This document shows positions 10,525-22,671 of a DNA stretch of 64,000 nt, piece after piece; position 1 is the stretch's first letter; each line of letters starts with the position of its first letter. This DNA is from Mayamaea pseudoterrestris (taxonomy: Eukaryota; Bacillariophyta; Bacillariophyceae; Sellaphorales; Sellaphoraceae). The notes below the pieces were generated by a model. It ran no database searches and had not been told where the DNA came from. It saw only the letters and a list, made by a program, of their open reading frames with translations. The stretch spans positions 620,001-684,000 of the forward strand of contig BROI01000016.1 of assembly GCA_027923505.1 (NCBI GenBank), in the 5' to 3' direction. The position numbers and the translations under genes were made by a program.

Positions 10525-11061
10525 ATGAGGGTCCATTCAACAACAACATCCGCCAATACAAGCATGACCAGCGCGTTTATACCTATCAGCAATGAGCATG
10601 TACTCTCTTGTATAAGAGAGAGTACTGTTATCAGCGAAATGTGGAGCAGCGTTAGTCCAACGTCATCATCGCGCTCGACCTCGCCTTCGTGCGAACCGAA
10701 ATCTTTCAACTGTCCTACCACTCCAAGACCTCAATACTTTCCCTCCAATGTTTCTCCAGCCAAGACTAGCAACACTGAATGGATGGACATTGAACCTAGC
10801 GTCGTCATGCCTCGCAAAGTCTCCTGGTGCTCCATGGACGACCATGACGAGAATGGCGACTGCAGCAGCATGATGATGCAGCAAGCTAACGACGACGACG
10901 ATGAAACGTCTTGGTACCAAACCATGAACCAAGTCGAAGCCTGTCCAATCCTCCCAAACGATTTGGAGACTCCTTCGATGCGCAAGCCGTTGCTCATGCG
11001 CCGATCTCAGAGACCAGTTGACTTTGGCAGCTGCGATGACAGCTTGTTCATGTGCTTGTAA
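10525..11061 (+). CDS. Ser/Asp-rich hypothetical protein
   Basis: ATG 10525 opens 178 residues. The N-terminal half is Ser/Thr/Pro-rich and probably disordered. The middle has VMPRKVSW, an acidic DDHDENGD and a DDDDE run. The C-terminus has LMRRSQRPVDFG and ends SCDDSLFMCL. RKVS and RRSQ resemble basophilic kinase sites and the MP-RK motif recalls the other small proteins nearby. No domain is recognised. Confidence 0.6.
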   Translation: MRVHSTTTSANTSMTSAFIPISNEHVLSCIRESTVISEMWSSVSPTSSSRSTSPSCEPKSFNCPTTPRPQYFPSNVSPAKTSNTEWMDIEPSVVMPRKVSWCSMDDHDENGDCSSMMMQQANDDDDETSWYQTMNQVEACPILPNDLETPSMRKPLLMRRSQRPVDFGSCDDSLFMCL

Positions 11062-12092
11062 CGTCGCCGTAACGCTTTTCGTTGAACCAGCACTATGGCT
11101 CATTTTGATAATAAGCGGCAGCAAGAGGGGAAGGAGAAACGGTCCTTACGTTATATGCAAGCGACTCTTCTTGGGAGCGAGGCAAAAAGCTCGCGCAGTT
11201 ACATTCATTCTCGATTCACGTCTACATGCACTCGGATTCGTTTCATCATGTTCACAGTGCACCAACACAATCACAAAAACATTCATATCTGTTGTTGTTC
11301 CAGTATATCTGTATCATTCATTATAATGTTAACATTACGAGTAACGAATTATTAAAGTTAAAAACATGAAGCTAAACAGTTGCGACGAGCCGAGCGATGA
11401 TACTCGGTGAAACTATAGAGGCACGACTCGAGCAACGCCACTTCCCTTATTTCAGCTCTCCTATCACGCGCTCTTGCTACTCCGTTGAAAAAGCTCGGCC
11501 AGTAGTTCGTAAAGCATGCGAGAGTATCATGTTGCAACGAGGCGGCGATTAGTGTGCCTTCCAAGCGCGTTCCAAAAAGCCACTCACAGTCTGTCGCTGT
11601 TGCAAGGATAGAAAGCGTCAGCTGAGCATTGTATGGCAGCAAACAAGACTTTGGATTGCTACTGTATTGGCTCTTTTCGTCGTCTCGCAACAAGATAAAA
11701 ACAAGCGTCTTGGCATAGCAGAGCGTTTAGCTAGCTCGCTTTAAATCTGAAAGCAGAATGCCTGCGTCAAGTGGACCGAAGCCTTCTGCTTCTCGCTTTC
11801 CACCAATCCTGTCAAGCCTTCCATTGTGATCCATTCGTCATTGAAGTTCTACAGTTCGTGATATAGTAAAAAATGTATGCATGATGGCATCTTGAATTAC
11901 GTGACTTTGGCAAGACTCCGTATGATAGCTAACCGTACCTTGCCTATAGCGAGCGATGCGCTTGTATTAGTGCAAGACCTGGCAAAATCATTATGATCAC
12001 TTCTTGCAACATGTAAGAGATACTACCCGTTTAAACTTATAGTTCCATTGATGAAATTTCGATGAGTGTACGTATCGCCTACTCTTTCTCAT
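11062..12092. other. intergenic, no supported gene
   Basis: Overlapping short frames were seen on both strands, but the longest minus-strand frame (11693-11358) lacks an ATG start and resembles nothing known. It lies between the 3' ends of the flanking genes. Confidence 0.5.
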
Positions 12093-13550
12093 CTAATCAT
12101 CCAGCTTGCTCAGCATGTACTCGTACCGACCCTTGCGGTCCGGATCAGCGACCATGAGCTTGTTGATTATATCGTGCCGTTCCTCTAGCGTATCCGTTCC
12201 CGATGGCATATGCCCGAGCGCCTGCAGTAAGCCTAGCCAAGGCCACTTGCTGCGACTGTCCACCTCCTCGACGAGTTCGCGCAAGCTTTCAATGTGAGCA
12301 GTCAACATTTCAAGAAACCAGTTTGGAAGCGGTGGCGTGTCGGAAGTGTTTGCAGAAGAGTTTGCCTCGTTGTGTGTCGTGGTGATGAAGTCAAATAAAA
12401 AGTTTTGGTACCACCAGGCTGTTTGGCTGAGCAAGAGAAGTGAACAAGCAGAGAGTGAGATGGAAATGCATGGACGGCGGAGCGAATGGTTGTGGCCAAC
12501 GTATTGAAAGCCATTTGCGAAGCAGCAACCAACTGCAAGCCCCGATAATTGTACCGCATCTCTGTCGACTCACTCATCCGGCTCGGTGAAGACTGCATTC
12601 TCCACCATTTCCAGCTCCGTCGCCATGACTTCCGCCAAGTCTAGTTGCTCTGATGCATTTAGCATGAGTGGAAGTAGCTTGCTTCGATAGTGGAAGGCAG
12701 AAAAGTTGCTAAAGTTTTCCATAATCTTGGCGAGCGAGTAGTTGAATTCCTGCTGAATGACATGGTAGACCTCGGGTGACATGAATGGACGAGGCGCATC
12801 TGTAGTGTTTGTACAACCGTCTTCGTCGTCAGCTTTGAGCTTTGTCACTGCAACTTGAGGCCCCATGGAGTATTGCGGCGCTTGACCAGCATCATTGTCC
12901 ATTGGCTGCTCCGCCGTTGCATAGTTTGGCCAGCTTCCGTCGGGCAGAGCAAACTGGCCGTCGTCGCCGTCGTCGGCCTCCATGTTCACTGTTCCGCCAG
13001 AGACAACATGCAACTGACACGAGACAATGAAGCGACGATAGTTCCATCCATGAAAGTTTCGCTCGTCGGCTTGCAGCAGTTCGGACAGTAAATTTAGCTC
13101 CGACTCGAACAGCGCCAAGTGCAAGGCTGGATTCACTGGTTCCTTTTGCTTGCAGTCAGCCTTTAGAATTTGCATTATGGTCCATTTACGATGAAACCAC
13201 GCGCCATAGGCTTTAGGGTTGTTTTGAAGAGCCGTCAGCGATAGTGCAAGCTCGGGTTGCCAGATGGATGATTGCATCGCCGTCGAGTCATCCTTGTCAT
13301 CGGATTCATCTTCAAGCTTTTTTACCTGCTGCAACAGCAATTCCCGCCGATGATTCCATAAGTATATTGGATCTGGATTGACCGTCAGTAGCTTTTCAAT
13401 CAGGGCAAAAGTTGTCGGCGAATCGTCCTTCTCTCTTCGTCTGCGTACTAAATCTTGGGAAAGCGTGTGCCATTGGGAGGCCTTTTGCGCCAGCTTGGCA
13501 GCGTTTTCGCGCTGCAGACTCTTGTATTCGGATCGATTGCGGCCGTGCAT
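12093..13550 (-). CDS. RABGGTA: Rab geranylgeranyltransferase alpha subunit
   Basis: Exons 13550-12574 and 12426-12093 join across a 147-base intron (GTGAGT donor, CAG acceptor), giving 436 residues. The start MHGR is typical of this subunit. Five prenyltransferase alpha repeats are visible: PIYLWNHRRELL, AYGAWFHRKWTI, FHGWNYRRFIV, FSAFHYRSKLLP and, across the splice junction, EPDDQTAWWYQNFLF. With its beta partner the enzyme adds geranylgeranyl groups to C-terminal Cys of Rab GTPases presented by REP, enabling membrane attachment for vesicle traffic. Alpha subunits of farnesyl/GGTase-I share the repeats, but the MHGR start and repeat spacing favour the Rab enzyme. No LRR or Ig-like insert is seen, as expected outside animals and plants. 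Confidence 0.9.
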
Positions 13551-13796
13551 TTTATTCCTATATTAGTTATGTAGGTTGAAATACCCGTTAGTCAAAGTAT
13601 TTGACAAAGAAATGTCAGCAAGATGAGAGATCAATCTCGTGCATGGCTGTCACGCATCGGCGCGCCAAAATGACTGTCTTTTCAGTAACGCTACATTTCT
13701 AGCTACCGGTAGCATGTCTGCGTGCGCTGCAATGCCTTTCAGCAACGGCAATACTAGCATGCTTGTGCAGCGAGGATTCGACTAAGTATATAGTAT

Positions 13797-13860
13797 GTTT
13801 GACCATCGACTACGGATGCGGTGATGGTGTTTGACCATCGACTACGGATGCGGTGATGGT
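13797..13860. repeat. 32-bp tandem duplication
   Basis: Two exact copies of a 32-base unit beginning GTTTGACCATCGACTACGG lie head to tail in the region upstream of the Rab prenyltransferase gene. It looks like a simple recent slippage or repair duplication. Confidence 0.85.
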
Positions 13861-14274
13861 GTAGCCATTGCTTGTTGGCTGGCCTAAGCCTAATCAGCCA
13901 TCTCGAATTTGAATCTCCGAGTCCTGTGCTTGAATTCAAATTCGAGCCATAGGCTTCGGCGTTATCGCATTCTTTAGTGTAGAGCGCATCGAGAAACACT
14001 TTATCCTTGTGGACAGGACAAGAAACAGTATATATATGTGCCGGTAGACAATTGCATGCGAGACTCATTACGGCTGGAAGACCAGCCAACGTAAACCTAT
14101 TTGCGTACGGGTTATTTGTATAGAGCAATGATTGTATCGTCGTTCTTACAATTTAGAGTATTTAAATATATGTAACATGTATCGTCGATCCTTTAGCAAA
14201 TGGTGTCGGTTTTTCAAGTTCAATATGTGCATAGCTAGCAGCTAGCCTTGTAGAGCAGCGTGTCTACGGTAGCG

Positions 14275-14562
14275 TCATGCTCCCATAGCGAGAAGCAGAG
14301 GCACTTGTGGCGCTTGCATGGGAACATGAATGGTCAAGCCAACAATGGACTTGATTGCCGAGCGGTCGTTGGATGATCTTGACCTTGGCTTGCGAGCGAT
14401 TGAAGTGGTGCTTCGTCGAGGCATTCGCGGTGGCGAGTCCGTGTCGGAGCCTCGTCGCGGCATTCGAGGACAGTCGTCGTGCTCATTTCTGCATTGCTCG
14501 TAGCATGACGACAGGGATCGGTTAAGGTCGCAAGGAATGGTAATGCTTGTTGTCTCCATCAT
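14275..14562 (-). CDS. small basic protein with two RMPRR motifs
   Basis: ATG 14562 opens 95 residues. The centre has DCPRMPRRGSD followed by SPPRMPRRSTTS, so the RMPRR-[GS]-[ST] motif occurs twice. A basic ARKPRSRSS run follows, and the tail is hydrophobic. The motif is like that of the small proteins at 9.2 and 15.7 kb, and each copy places Ser/Thr after Arg-Arg. No family is recognised. Confidence 0.5.
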   Translation of the reverse strand: MMETTSITIPCDLNRSLSSCYEQCRNEHDDCPRMPRRGSDTDSPPRMPRRSTTSIARKPRSRSSNDRSAIKSIVGLTIHVPMQAPQVPLLLAMGA

Positions 14563-15525
14563 TATTCTTGGTGTGGGGTTTTTGGCTGAGGGAAGGATTT
14601 GTGAGCAGTGCAAGGTTGTTGCATTTCGCTTTCGCTTTCGGGCGATCACAAGTTGGCGAATTGCCCAGGCAGTTCAACACTATATGACATTGTGTACACA
14701 ACTGTCTATACTAACTAGTCAACCATCCCATTGATAGATTGTCACATATGAACTTGTGACTGACTTGCGACACAATGCCTAACGAATGGCCTTCTTCGTG
14801 CCTCGTCAGCACAAATTTGCAGAACACGGTATAGCCCAGAATGTCACCAACTTGCAGTTGAAGCGGAGAAAGAAGGCATTTACGCCAGTGAATGAGCAAT
14901 CGAACGCAGACTCAATCAAAGCCCCCTTCGTTCCGTTTCAATCGGCTGTTGATCCTCGCTTGTCAAACCCTTCCTGGCTATAGCAAGTGATATCTTTTGT
15001 CGAAAGCAGCTGGTTGTTGTCAAGAGAAGGCACTTGCCCGACAACCAATGAGCCCCTTCTTCGTGGGAAGCTGTGGCGTCAACGAGAAAGCCTTGGCAAT
15101 TCGAGCAAAATGAGACATGCTTGCGACATCTTGTACAAGGCGTTTGATAACCTACCTTGGAGATGTTGCTATGTTGATGTTGACGCCCGAATCAGTAGTC
15201 GTGTAAACTGTAAAAACAATTCCTCATGACTACCGGTAGCTCTTGATGTCTGGGCACTGACAGCATGCCTCGGCGCCACCGGACGCTGGACTTGATCACC
15301 ATGATGTTCCTAAGCACAACACCCATATCGCGACTGAATTTTTAAGTACTTCCAGTAGCATTTATATAAAATTACGTACATGCCAGTTACCGTACCGACT
15401 GTTCGTGCGCGCAGCGCTGTTTGCATTGTGCGGGAGACCACCGGTAGCTAGCAACGCCAACGTCAATCGCATTGTAAATGACGGGTAGCAACTGTAAAAT
15501 CGTCCAAACTGGCAACTGATGTTTG
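14563..15525. other. intergenic, no supported gene
   Basis: Only short frames without recognisable content. TACCGGTA lies at 15231-15238 and a seven-of-eight match (CACCGGTA) near 15438. Confidence 0.45.
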
Positions 15526-15834
15526 TTATGCTCCGTTGGCAGCCATAGTGGAAACTATAGGCGCAGCGAGAGCAACACTCATGCTGGCGCTAAAAAGCTT
15601 GCTTGCCAAGCTGTTGCGGGAAAGGTTCATGCTCACCTGTCGAACGGGAAGTTTAGGCGGAGCTGCTTGCCCTTGGGTAGGTCGTCGAATTGGTTGCCTT
15701 GGAGCAGCGTCGGACAGCTTGATTGAATTCTTGCGGTTTGGCATGCGGGGAGACGAGTTGGCAGTTTGCATTGCCGATGATATGTCGTCTCGATGGTGGC
15801 TGTCAGCAGGCCTTGACCTTCGCAATGGCGACAT
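15526..15834 (-). CDS. small basic protein with RMPNRK motif
   Basis: ATG 15834 opens 102 residues. SSPRMPNRKNSI, DAAPRQPIRR and TQGQAAP align with the protein at 8916-9353 with few gaps. The N-terminus is Arg-rich (PLRRSRPADSHHRD). The C-terminal third is Ser/Ala-rich. Homology between two separated frames on opposite strands supports both as genes. Function unknown. Confidence 0.6.
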   Translation of the reverse strand: MSPLRRSRPADSHHRDDISSAMQTANSSPRMPNRKNSIKLSDAAPRQPIRRPTQGQAAPPKLPVRQVSMNLSRNSLASKLFSASMSVALAAPIVSTMAANGA

Positions 15835-16327
15835 GGAATTTGAAGGCAGTCAAAGAATGGTAATCGTCTGTCCGATCATCTTAAGTCGAGCGCCAAGACT
15901 GTTCTAGTTGTTGAGGGATGCTGGTGCCTTGGAAGAGGCAAAGCAATGAACAAAAAGTGATGGGATGATCGGACAAAATCCATTACATTGAGAAACATAA
16001 TGACGAGTACGAATGTCAAGATGAAAAGGCCTGGAGCGTCCCTGGCGTCATATCATCGATGAAGTGACCGAAATAGCTCGGATGTTTCCTGAATACTAGT
16101 ACGATATCTCACAACTGATGTTTCGCTACTTATGCGCAAGAGTTTGTCTATCCAGTCGAAGGAGACTGGCATCAACGCAGTTTGGCCTTGGTGTTCCTTT
16201 TGGTTCCTTGAACACGAACAATACGATCGTCAGTCTTCCGCCACGCCTTGGTAGCTTGTTGAGCTAGCTTGTGGGTGCTACTGTAGGAATAGAGCTTTGC
16301 CTGGCACTGTCGCGCTGAATAAAGGCG

Positions 16328-16630
16328 TCAATGTTGTATGAAAAAGCCAAAAGCTACCGGTAGCCGGTAGGCTTTTGCCCGCACGCTAACTAGACACTTG
16401 ATGCTCGATGGGTCCATTACATGAAAAGTTGAGCTTGAATTGTTCCAGTAGATCAATGTTGTAACATGGATGCTCTTCGAAGGTAAACCTAGCCGTCGAG
16501 GTGGATTTGATAGAGATGATGCCGGCTTGGCTTTATGGCATGAAGCGACGGGTCGACGGGAGCGACGCGTATTCATTGTCGTAGTAGGAATTAACGTCGT
16601 ACCGGTTATGATAGGCGAGCATGCCGCCAT
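16328..16630 (-). CDS. possible small basic protein
   Basis: ATG 16630 opens 100 residues, divergent from the MLO-like gene 120 bases away. NTRRSRRPVAS and NPPRRLGLPSKS recall the other small basic proteins. There is no clear homology, and the 3' end runs over a TACCGGTA palindrome at 16355. It may be non-coding. Confidence 0.3.
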   Translation of the reverse strand: MAACSPIITGTTLIPTTTMNTRRSRRPVASCHKAKPASSLSNPPRRLGLPSKSIHVTTLIYWNNSSSTFHVMDPSSIKCLVSVRAKAYRLPVAFGFFIQH

Positions 16631-16749
16631 CTCGCAACAGCTATCAGCTCCACCATGGAGGACGGCTCGGCCCTTTTTCTCCGCCAGAAATGCGTTGAAA
16701 CGCGCTCCAACAATAGATATCGAGTCGAGTTGCTCATGAATAATTCATA

Positions 16750-19700
16750 ATGACGAGAGTAGCAGCCTGTCGTTGGACAGCATCGACTCTATCCATGTTG
16801 CTACTCGAGCTTTTGCTTCTTTCTCGCTTCGCAAATACTGCTGCAAATGAAAGTATCAGTCGCAGCCATCAGCTGCAGCAGCACGCCCCCGACAATTTTG
16901 ATTATTTTGATACTACTGCCGCTGATGAATCATTCTCGCATGATGACTCCCGATTCTCCGCGCCATTTACACTTGGCAGCAGTCGCTTTCTAGCAAATTC
17001 GGAAGATTCGCTCCAAGCCGACTATTCTGTATTGGGCGTCTTGGTCATGACACTTGGGCTGATTATAGTCGTCGAAGTCATTCGCCACTATTTGGATCTC
17101 AAAGCCAAGGGCCGTCCATTTTTCCAAGCCGTATTGCATGGCGTGTACACCGAGCTTTCGACGCTGGGAATGGTGGAACTCGTGGTGTGGCTGCTCCATT
17201 CCTACTATGACAATTTAAACGTCGCCAAGGAGCAAGTCTTTGCCAAGGTACACTTTTGCTTGTTTTATACGGCACTCTTGAACGCCTTTCAGTCAATCTT
17301 GCTGGCGGCCACGAGCCTGCAGATTGCGCGCAAGCTGTGGGTGCAGACGGAGCGGCTCGAGCTGAATCATTACGTCGAACTACGCGAAGAATTTGATCGA
17401 GTACATGCGCAACTTGGTTTACACAAGAGGAGAAATAGGAGAAAAGAGAGTAGCCACAGTGACGGTAGCAATGGAAACAATGTGATCGAGTCGGCGACGG
17501 AGCGCCCGCAATACACCACTCTTTCCCTTGCTTCCTATGTTTGCTCCGTACTACACTTGCAAATTCGCAATCGCTTCCAGTCGAAACACCATGATCAACA
17601 GCATCATCGTCCTCATCACCACCACCAGTATCCACTACTGCATCGCAAGTACCGTCGCTTGCTGGTGCAGGTGCGCTTCCACGAGTTGCGCGTGCAGTTT
17701 CTGCAAGCCTACAAGTTGCCGCTCTCGCTCAAGATTTCAAACTACCTTTGGCGGAGTCAGTTGTACGTTTTGATTGGACTGGTCCATGTAAATAGCACGG
17801 CGTGGCTGCTGCTGACAATGCTGGCGAATGTACTCTTTGTTGGCGTTGGATTGCTCTTGTATGAGACGCAGGATGCAGATTTGATTGGAACCGTCATGGT
17901 TTGCATCTTTATGGCGTCCTTGACTGGGTTCGTGTTGCTTGCTCTAGTGATGCATCGCAAAATGGAGAGTGTGTTTGATTCCATCATGACGGAGAAGGAA
18001 CTATGGGAAACGACTGGAGCGGCGGAAAATGCTGAAACGACAACGTCCAAGGCGGACATGGGCACAATTTTAAACAATGGATTGGTCAACAAGACGCAAC
18101 AAGACAGTAGCAAAGCTGCGCTTGATGAAACGACGCAGCCGCAGGCGCAACGCGCTACCCAACAGCTGGAACTATTTTGGTTTAGCGATCCGACCGTAGT
18201 CATTGCGCTCGTTCAATTCATGCAATTTGGCTACGCCTTGGCGCTGAGCATTGTCATTATCGTTGCCGATGTCATTGGGGAAGGACGAATCGGTGTGCAT
18301 TGGTACCTGATTGTAATTGCCGTATCATATGCTATTTTCGTCTTGGTGGTGGCGCGGATCATTCCACGCTACACACTCTGCACGAGTCTGGGGCAATTGG
18401 TTGACTCGAAGCGACTGCACGAAACTGTGGCGGAGTTCCATTTGGAAGAGGCAAAGGTATGTGAAAATGCTTGCAATAGCTTGTGGATACTTTATGTTCG
18501 ACAACGAACATTTACTGATTAACGACGCTTCTTTAGTTAAAGCAAAAGGAGGAGAGCGAGTTGCGAAAGTTTTGCGATCGCGTCGTCCAAGTGGACCGCT
18601 CTCAGGGTGTTACAACAGAAGGGACTGCAACAACTGCATCGGGAACTACCTCTTCTATGACTGGATTGGACATGGCTGTTGATACTGCCTCGTCTGCATT
18701 GTCAACTGCTGTGGTCGGAACTACACCATTGGTCAAGAACCGTCCTCACTCGTACATGGAGGAATCACATACTAGAGTGAAACAAGATGCCGCCGAACTT
18801 ATGGCTCATTTGGTCAAACTTGATACGGCAAGCTTACGGACCAATTTACCTGAAACCGAGCAGCATGAGCTTTTCAAAAGAGACGATCGACGAAGGCGTC
18901 GAAAAGCTGTGTCGGAAGGTGTTGGTGCAATGGCCCGAATGAAGGTGGTTTCGGAAGGCGTTGGCGCCATGGCAAGACTAGGTAAACTGAACACCCACAG
19001 GCATATTGCTTCAACGGAAATTATTAGTTCGACAAGGGACGATTCAGTACTAAATGGGAAGCGAAGCACGTTCTACTCTGCAGCGGCATCAGACCTTGAA
19101 GCTGATGGCAATGTGCGACATTATGCGGAGCAGTCTAGCCGTCGACGCAATCGAAAATCCGTATCCGACGGTGTTGCTTTCATGGCAAAATTACAAGAGA
19201 GTTTCGGAAATGATGAGATTATGCCGGCTCCGCCTACTAGAGCAGAACTGCGCGAAATGGGGCGCTCTATGAGTTTGCGACCAGCGCCAAACCCGTTCGG
19301 TGAACATCGACCTCTGCGTCACGACGTTCAAGCTCAACGCGGTTCTATATTACCCACAATTTCTAAAACATCGACAATCCCATCTAACGAACAGCTTGAC
19401 ACTGCCGAGACGCCAAGGTATCCTGCAATGTTGCAAGTGGACGATCATGCTCCAGCATTCTGGCCCGATGCCGCAAGCACAACGAACCCATCCTCGATTA
19501 CTGGATCTCATGCTCCAACAGAACGCAACTTGTCTGCACATAATAGCGTTGCTCAAATTGACGCTATTAATTGTGACTCGCACGATGACGACAACCTATC
19601 AACAAGATCTGACGGCGCTCAAAGCGATGCAAACGATATTCCATCAATCAACCCTGGCCATCCCACAAGTATTGCTTTACCCGCTGTGCGACTACTTTGG

Positions 19701-21926
19701 TGGCAAGTTCTTCGCGCATATTTTTTAAGCAAGCGCTTTGTCGTCATCAGCAATGTTTTCGGAACATTGGCTGCTTTTTTCTTTGTTGGAGAGCGCATTG
19801 CTAGCTTTCTCTATTCTGAGGGTATTTCGGATCCGACGGAGACTGTTTCTTTTCACTTCAACAATACAGTAAATTTTTGGATGCTCTTCATTCTGCTTTG
19901 CCTCTTCTTGGTGACTGATTTTCTTACTCTATACTCTTTGGGCACTTGTGGTCAGCTTCAGACAAACAAGGAGCGAGCGCTTTGCGTTTCAGCTCTATTT
20001 GACATACTTCTATCATCGGCGTGTCTCGTTCTGTTCACCGTATCTGAGGTACAGCGATGTTGTATTGATGACGACTACAATGCCACGTCTCTTAATGCAT
20101 CTTCTCAGAGCGAATACAGCTCGACGGCTGGAACGCCTATCGACTATTCCCAAAACCGCCTCCTTGCAGGAGCGTCAAGTACAATAGAAGTTCCCGAGCC
20201 ACCGACGTGTTCATGTACAGCATTTGGCAGCCGCCTGTACGGAGGATTAGGTTCTATTGAACCATGGGTTTCTATCGTCGGGTTGCGCATCGTGCGCTTT
20301 TGGGTTGCAAAACGAATTGTTTTGGCGTTGGAATCAACTTTTAGTCCTGCATCGGATGCGGCTGAATCAAGACAGCGACATGGGATGAACCTCGATTCTC
20401 TGGCAGTAACGAAAAATCATGATGATTTGCCCATGGTCGGCGAAAAGGGCAGCATTGCCGAGCTTTGGGAAACTGCTGTCAGCAGATACCCTCACATCGT
20501 CGCGAAATATGGCGAGTTCAGTGGTGAGCTGCTTCAGGCAATGCTTGGAGTCGCTCCTGCCTCGTCGTCTTTCAACAACGATGAACCTGAATTGACATCT
20601 GGACGAGCAAATGGCTTTCCGATTTCTGCCGCTTACGAGATAAACCAAAAATACAAGGATCTATCAACCCGAGCACAAGAAATTATCATGTCGGGAGCAC
20701 TGGGTAAGGCGATGAAAGCGGTGCCACCATTGCCGCGACAATCTGCTTTCGGAACGCAGGCAATTATCCACGAAGGCGTGGTGAGCGACCAAAACTGTGT
20801 CGATGAATCGACATTTTTCGAAGCGACCACCCCGTTTGATGTATCTTTCGAGTACGACGGTCGCTTCGTTTGCCCGGAGGCGTGTTTAGTCCGAAGCATG
20901 CGTCGATGCGACCGTAAATTGCTGCCCATGCTCGACACCTGGATTACGGTTGACGTAGTGATGACACATTTTGAAATTGTGTATTTTGATACAGACGGGG
21001 TCGACAATGCAAGCTTAAATATAGAAGCGGAAGACATTAAAGAAGCGCTTATTGCAACGAGCGGCGGCAAAGGCATTCGTCTTTGCGATGTCGCTGCCGG
21101 CCGTCGTGTCGTTGGCCAGCTGGCTCTTTCGGACATTGAAAGCATTCATGTAGACAGAGTGATGCCTCATTTACAATATGAAGCGTCAATCGATGAACCA
21201 ATCAAGCACGTGCATCAAGATGAGTTTTGGATTGTCGAGAAGAATGATAATGTCGCTCACAAACTAGATTTTACCAGCTCTGCTTGGAGCAGCATCAAGC
21301 AAGATATCTTAGTCATTCATTCTTGCGATGGAGGAATTCTCTATTTGCGATTCTATTCCGACTTGAGGGATGCAAAAGATCATCCCGAACGATGGATGAA
21401 GGAAAATGAAGCAAGCGGACATTTGCACAAGGACAATGCTTTCCAGTGGGCGCAATGTTTGGGCCGTTACTGCGGGCGAAATCAGCTGAAACAAGATCTT
21501 CCTCACTTTGGCGACGACTCGGACGATGAGCTTCGAGACTATTTGATCGTCCGGCATGACGACGTAAGCAGCGCCCGTCATCGGAATGGTAGTCGTCACG
21601 AATCGCTTCGCAGAATAAAGAGCTTTCATCATAGCCGTCGGAGAGTGGAGATGCCCAGTCAACTGCTCGATATCCAGCGCACGGTGCACTCTGTCGAAGA
21701 TGCACCTCTGTCGCCAACTGAGAAGCGAAAGACACTGACAGGCGACCGTCGCTCCATCTCCATGGATGACTCCATGACGCACTCACACAAGTTTTCGATT
21801 AAAAGAATGCTATCGCGAAGTTCGGGAGGCGTGGTGAAGAACCAGAGTTCAAATGTGTTGTCAGGCCTAGCGATAGACGAAGATGATGACTTTTTTCGTG
21901 GTAGCGGCAGCGACTTGGAACAATAA
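16750..21926 (+). CDS. MLO-like membrane protein with large C-terminal extension
   Basis: Exons 16750-18456 and 18537-21926 join in phase 0 across an 80-base intron (GTATGT donor, TTTAG acceptor), giving 1698 residues. After a signal peptide, membrane segments lie at about 94-112, 136-153, 174-195, 340-405, 483-505 and 517-537. MLO hallmarks are ELSTLGMVELVVWLL, HFCLFYTALLNAFQSILLA and LFWFSDP followed by a QF.QFG segment, which matches the FWF-x-P block of plant MLO. Plant MLO proteins are plasma-membrane Ca2+-linked proteins. The extension is unusual. A motif near K-[AV]-VSEGVGAMA occurs at about 692, 705 and 777. Further membrane segments lie at about 970-990, 1017-1035 and 1056-1070. Residues 1364-1550 form a strand-rich, PH-like region. 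The tail is basic and Ser-rich. Length is about three times that of plant MLO. Confidence 0.8.
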
Positions 21927-21975
21927 GGTTCAAATGCTATTTTCGTCAATTCATATCTGCAAATCATAGTTAGCA

Positions 21976-22671
21976 TTACTTTGTCATATCTAATGAGACG
22001 TATGCACCAACCTTCCCACCCATTCGGCTCCAACGACCCGTTCGAGCGCGGCATATTCCATCCATTACTGCATACACTGGCAAGGTCAATGAAAGCCGAG
22101 CAAACAACCGCAAGAGCCTGGCGCAGCCATGAGATTTCTCGTCATGTATCCCATACGATGCCACATCGTGCAGCAACCCAATATGTGTTTCATCGCACGA
22201 GTCCGAATCACCGTAATACCATGCCGCATCCAACCAAAAAGTACTAGCATCACTTTCTTCAATCATGCTGCATCGTGAGAGTGATGAGACGGAGCGGTCG
22301 CCAACACTGAACGAGTAGGAACTTCGACTGCTGTCTGAAAATATCTCTAATTCGGGGGAATCTTTCTTGATTGGAAGCTCTTGACTCGGGTTGACAATAA
22401 TGGTGGAAACCTCGTTTCGGAAAAAGCAAAGCTGGACGTATGGACCGACCGAGGAAGGCGCCCACTCCGACTCGGAGAGAAAAGAGTCAACCGACGACGC
22501 GTCAACATTGCCTGGGTCCATGGGGACAACCCGAGGTACCCAAACAGAAAGTCCATCCGACCCATCCTGTATCATTGCTTCGACTTGATCGTGGACAACA
22601 TCGTCGCCGTCGTCGCCAAGTTCAGGTCCAGGCGCCTGCAAAGCAGCGGCTGATGCAACTGAAAGGGTCAT
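21976..22671 (-). CDS. secreted or plastid protein, unknown
   Basis: ATG 22671 opens 231 residues starting MTLSVASAAALQAPGPELGDD, a short, weak signal-like start; the frame is open further upstream without ATG, so an upstream exon is possible. The middle is acidic and Ser-rich (EIFSDSSRSSYSFSVGDRSVSS). The end has a hydrophobic RLLRLFARLSLTLPVYAVMDG stretch. It is convergent with the MLO-like gene, with 50 bases between stop codons. No family recognised. Confidence 0.5.
   Translation of the reverse strand: MTLSVASAAALQAPGPELGDDGDDVVHDQVEAMIQDGSDGLSVWVPRVVPMDPGNVDASSVDSFLSESEWAPSSVGPYVQLCFFRNEVSTIIVNPSQELPIKKDSPELEIFSDSSRSSYSFSVGDRSVSSLSRCSMIEESDASTFWLDAAWYYGDSDSCDETHIGLLHDVASYGIHDEKSHGCARLLRLFARLSLTLPVYAVMDGICRARTGRWSRMGGKVGAYVSLDMTK

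Noticed and set aside
11358-11693. 111-residue minus-strand frame
   Set aside because: No ATG start, no motif and competing frames on both strands.
13754-14128. 124-residue minus-strand frame
   Set aside because: It runs through a 32-bp tandem duplication and has no recognisable content.
18561-21926. Separate gene starting at 18561
   Set aside because: There is no ATG there, and the frame joins the upstream MLO-like exon in phase across a clean GT..AG intron.
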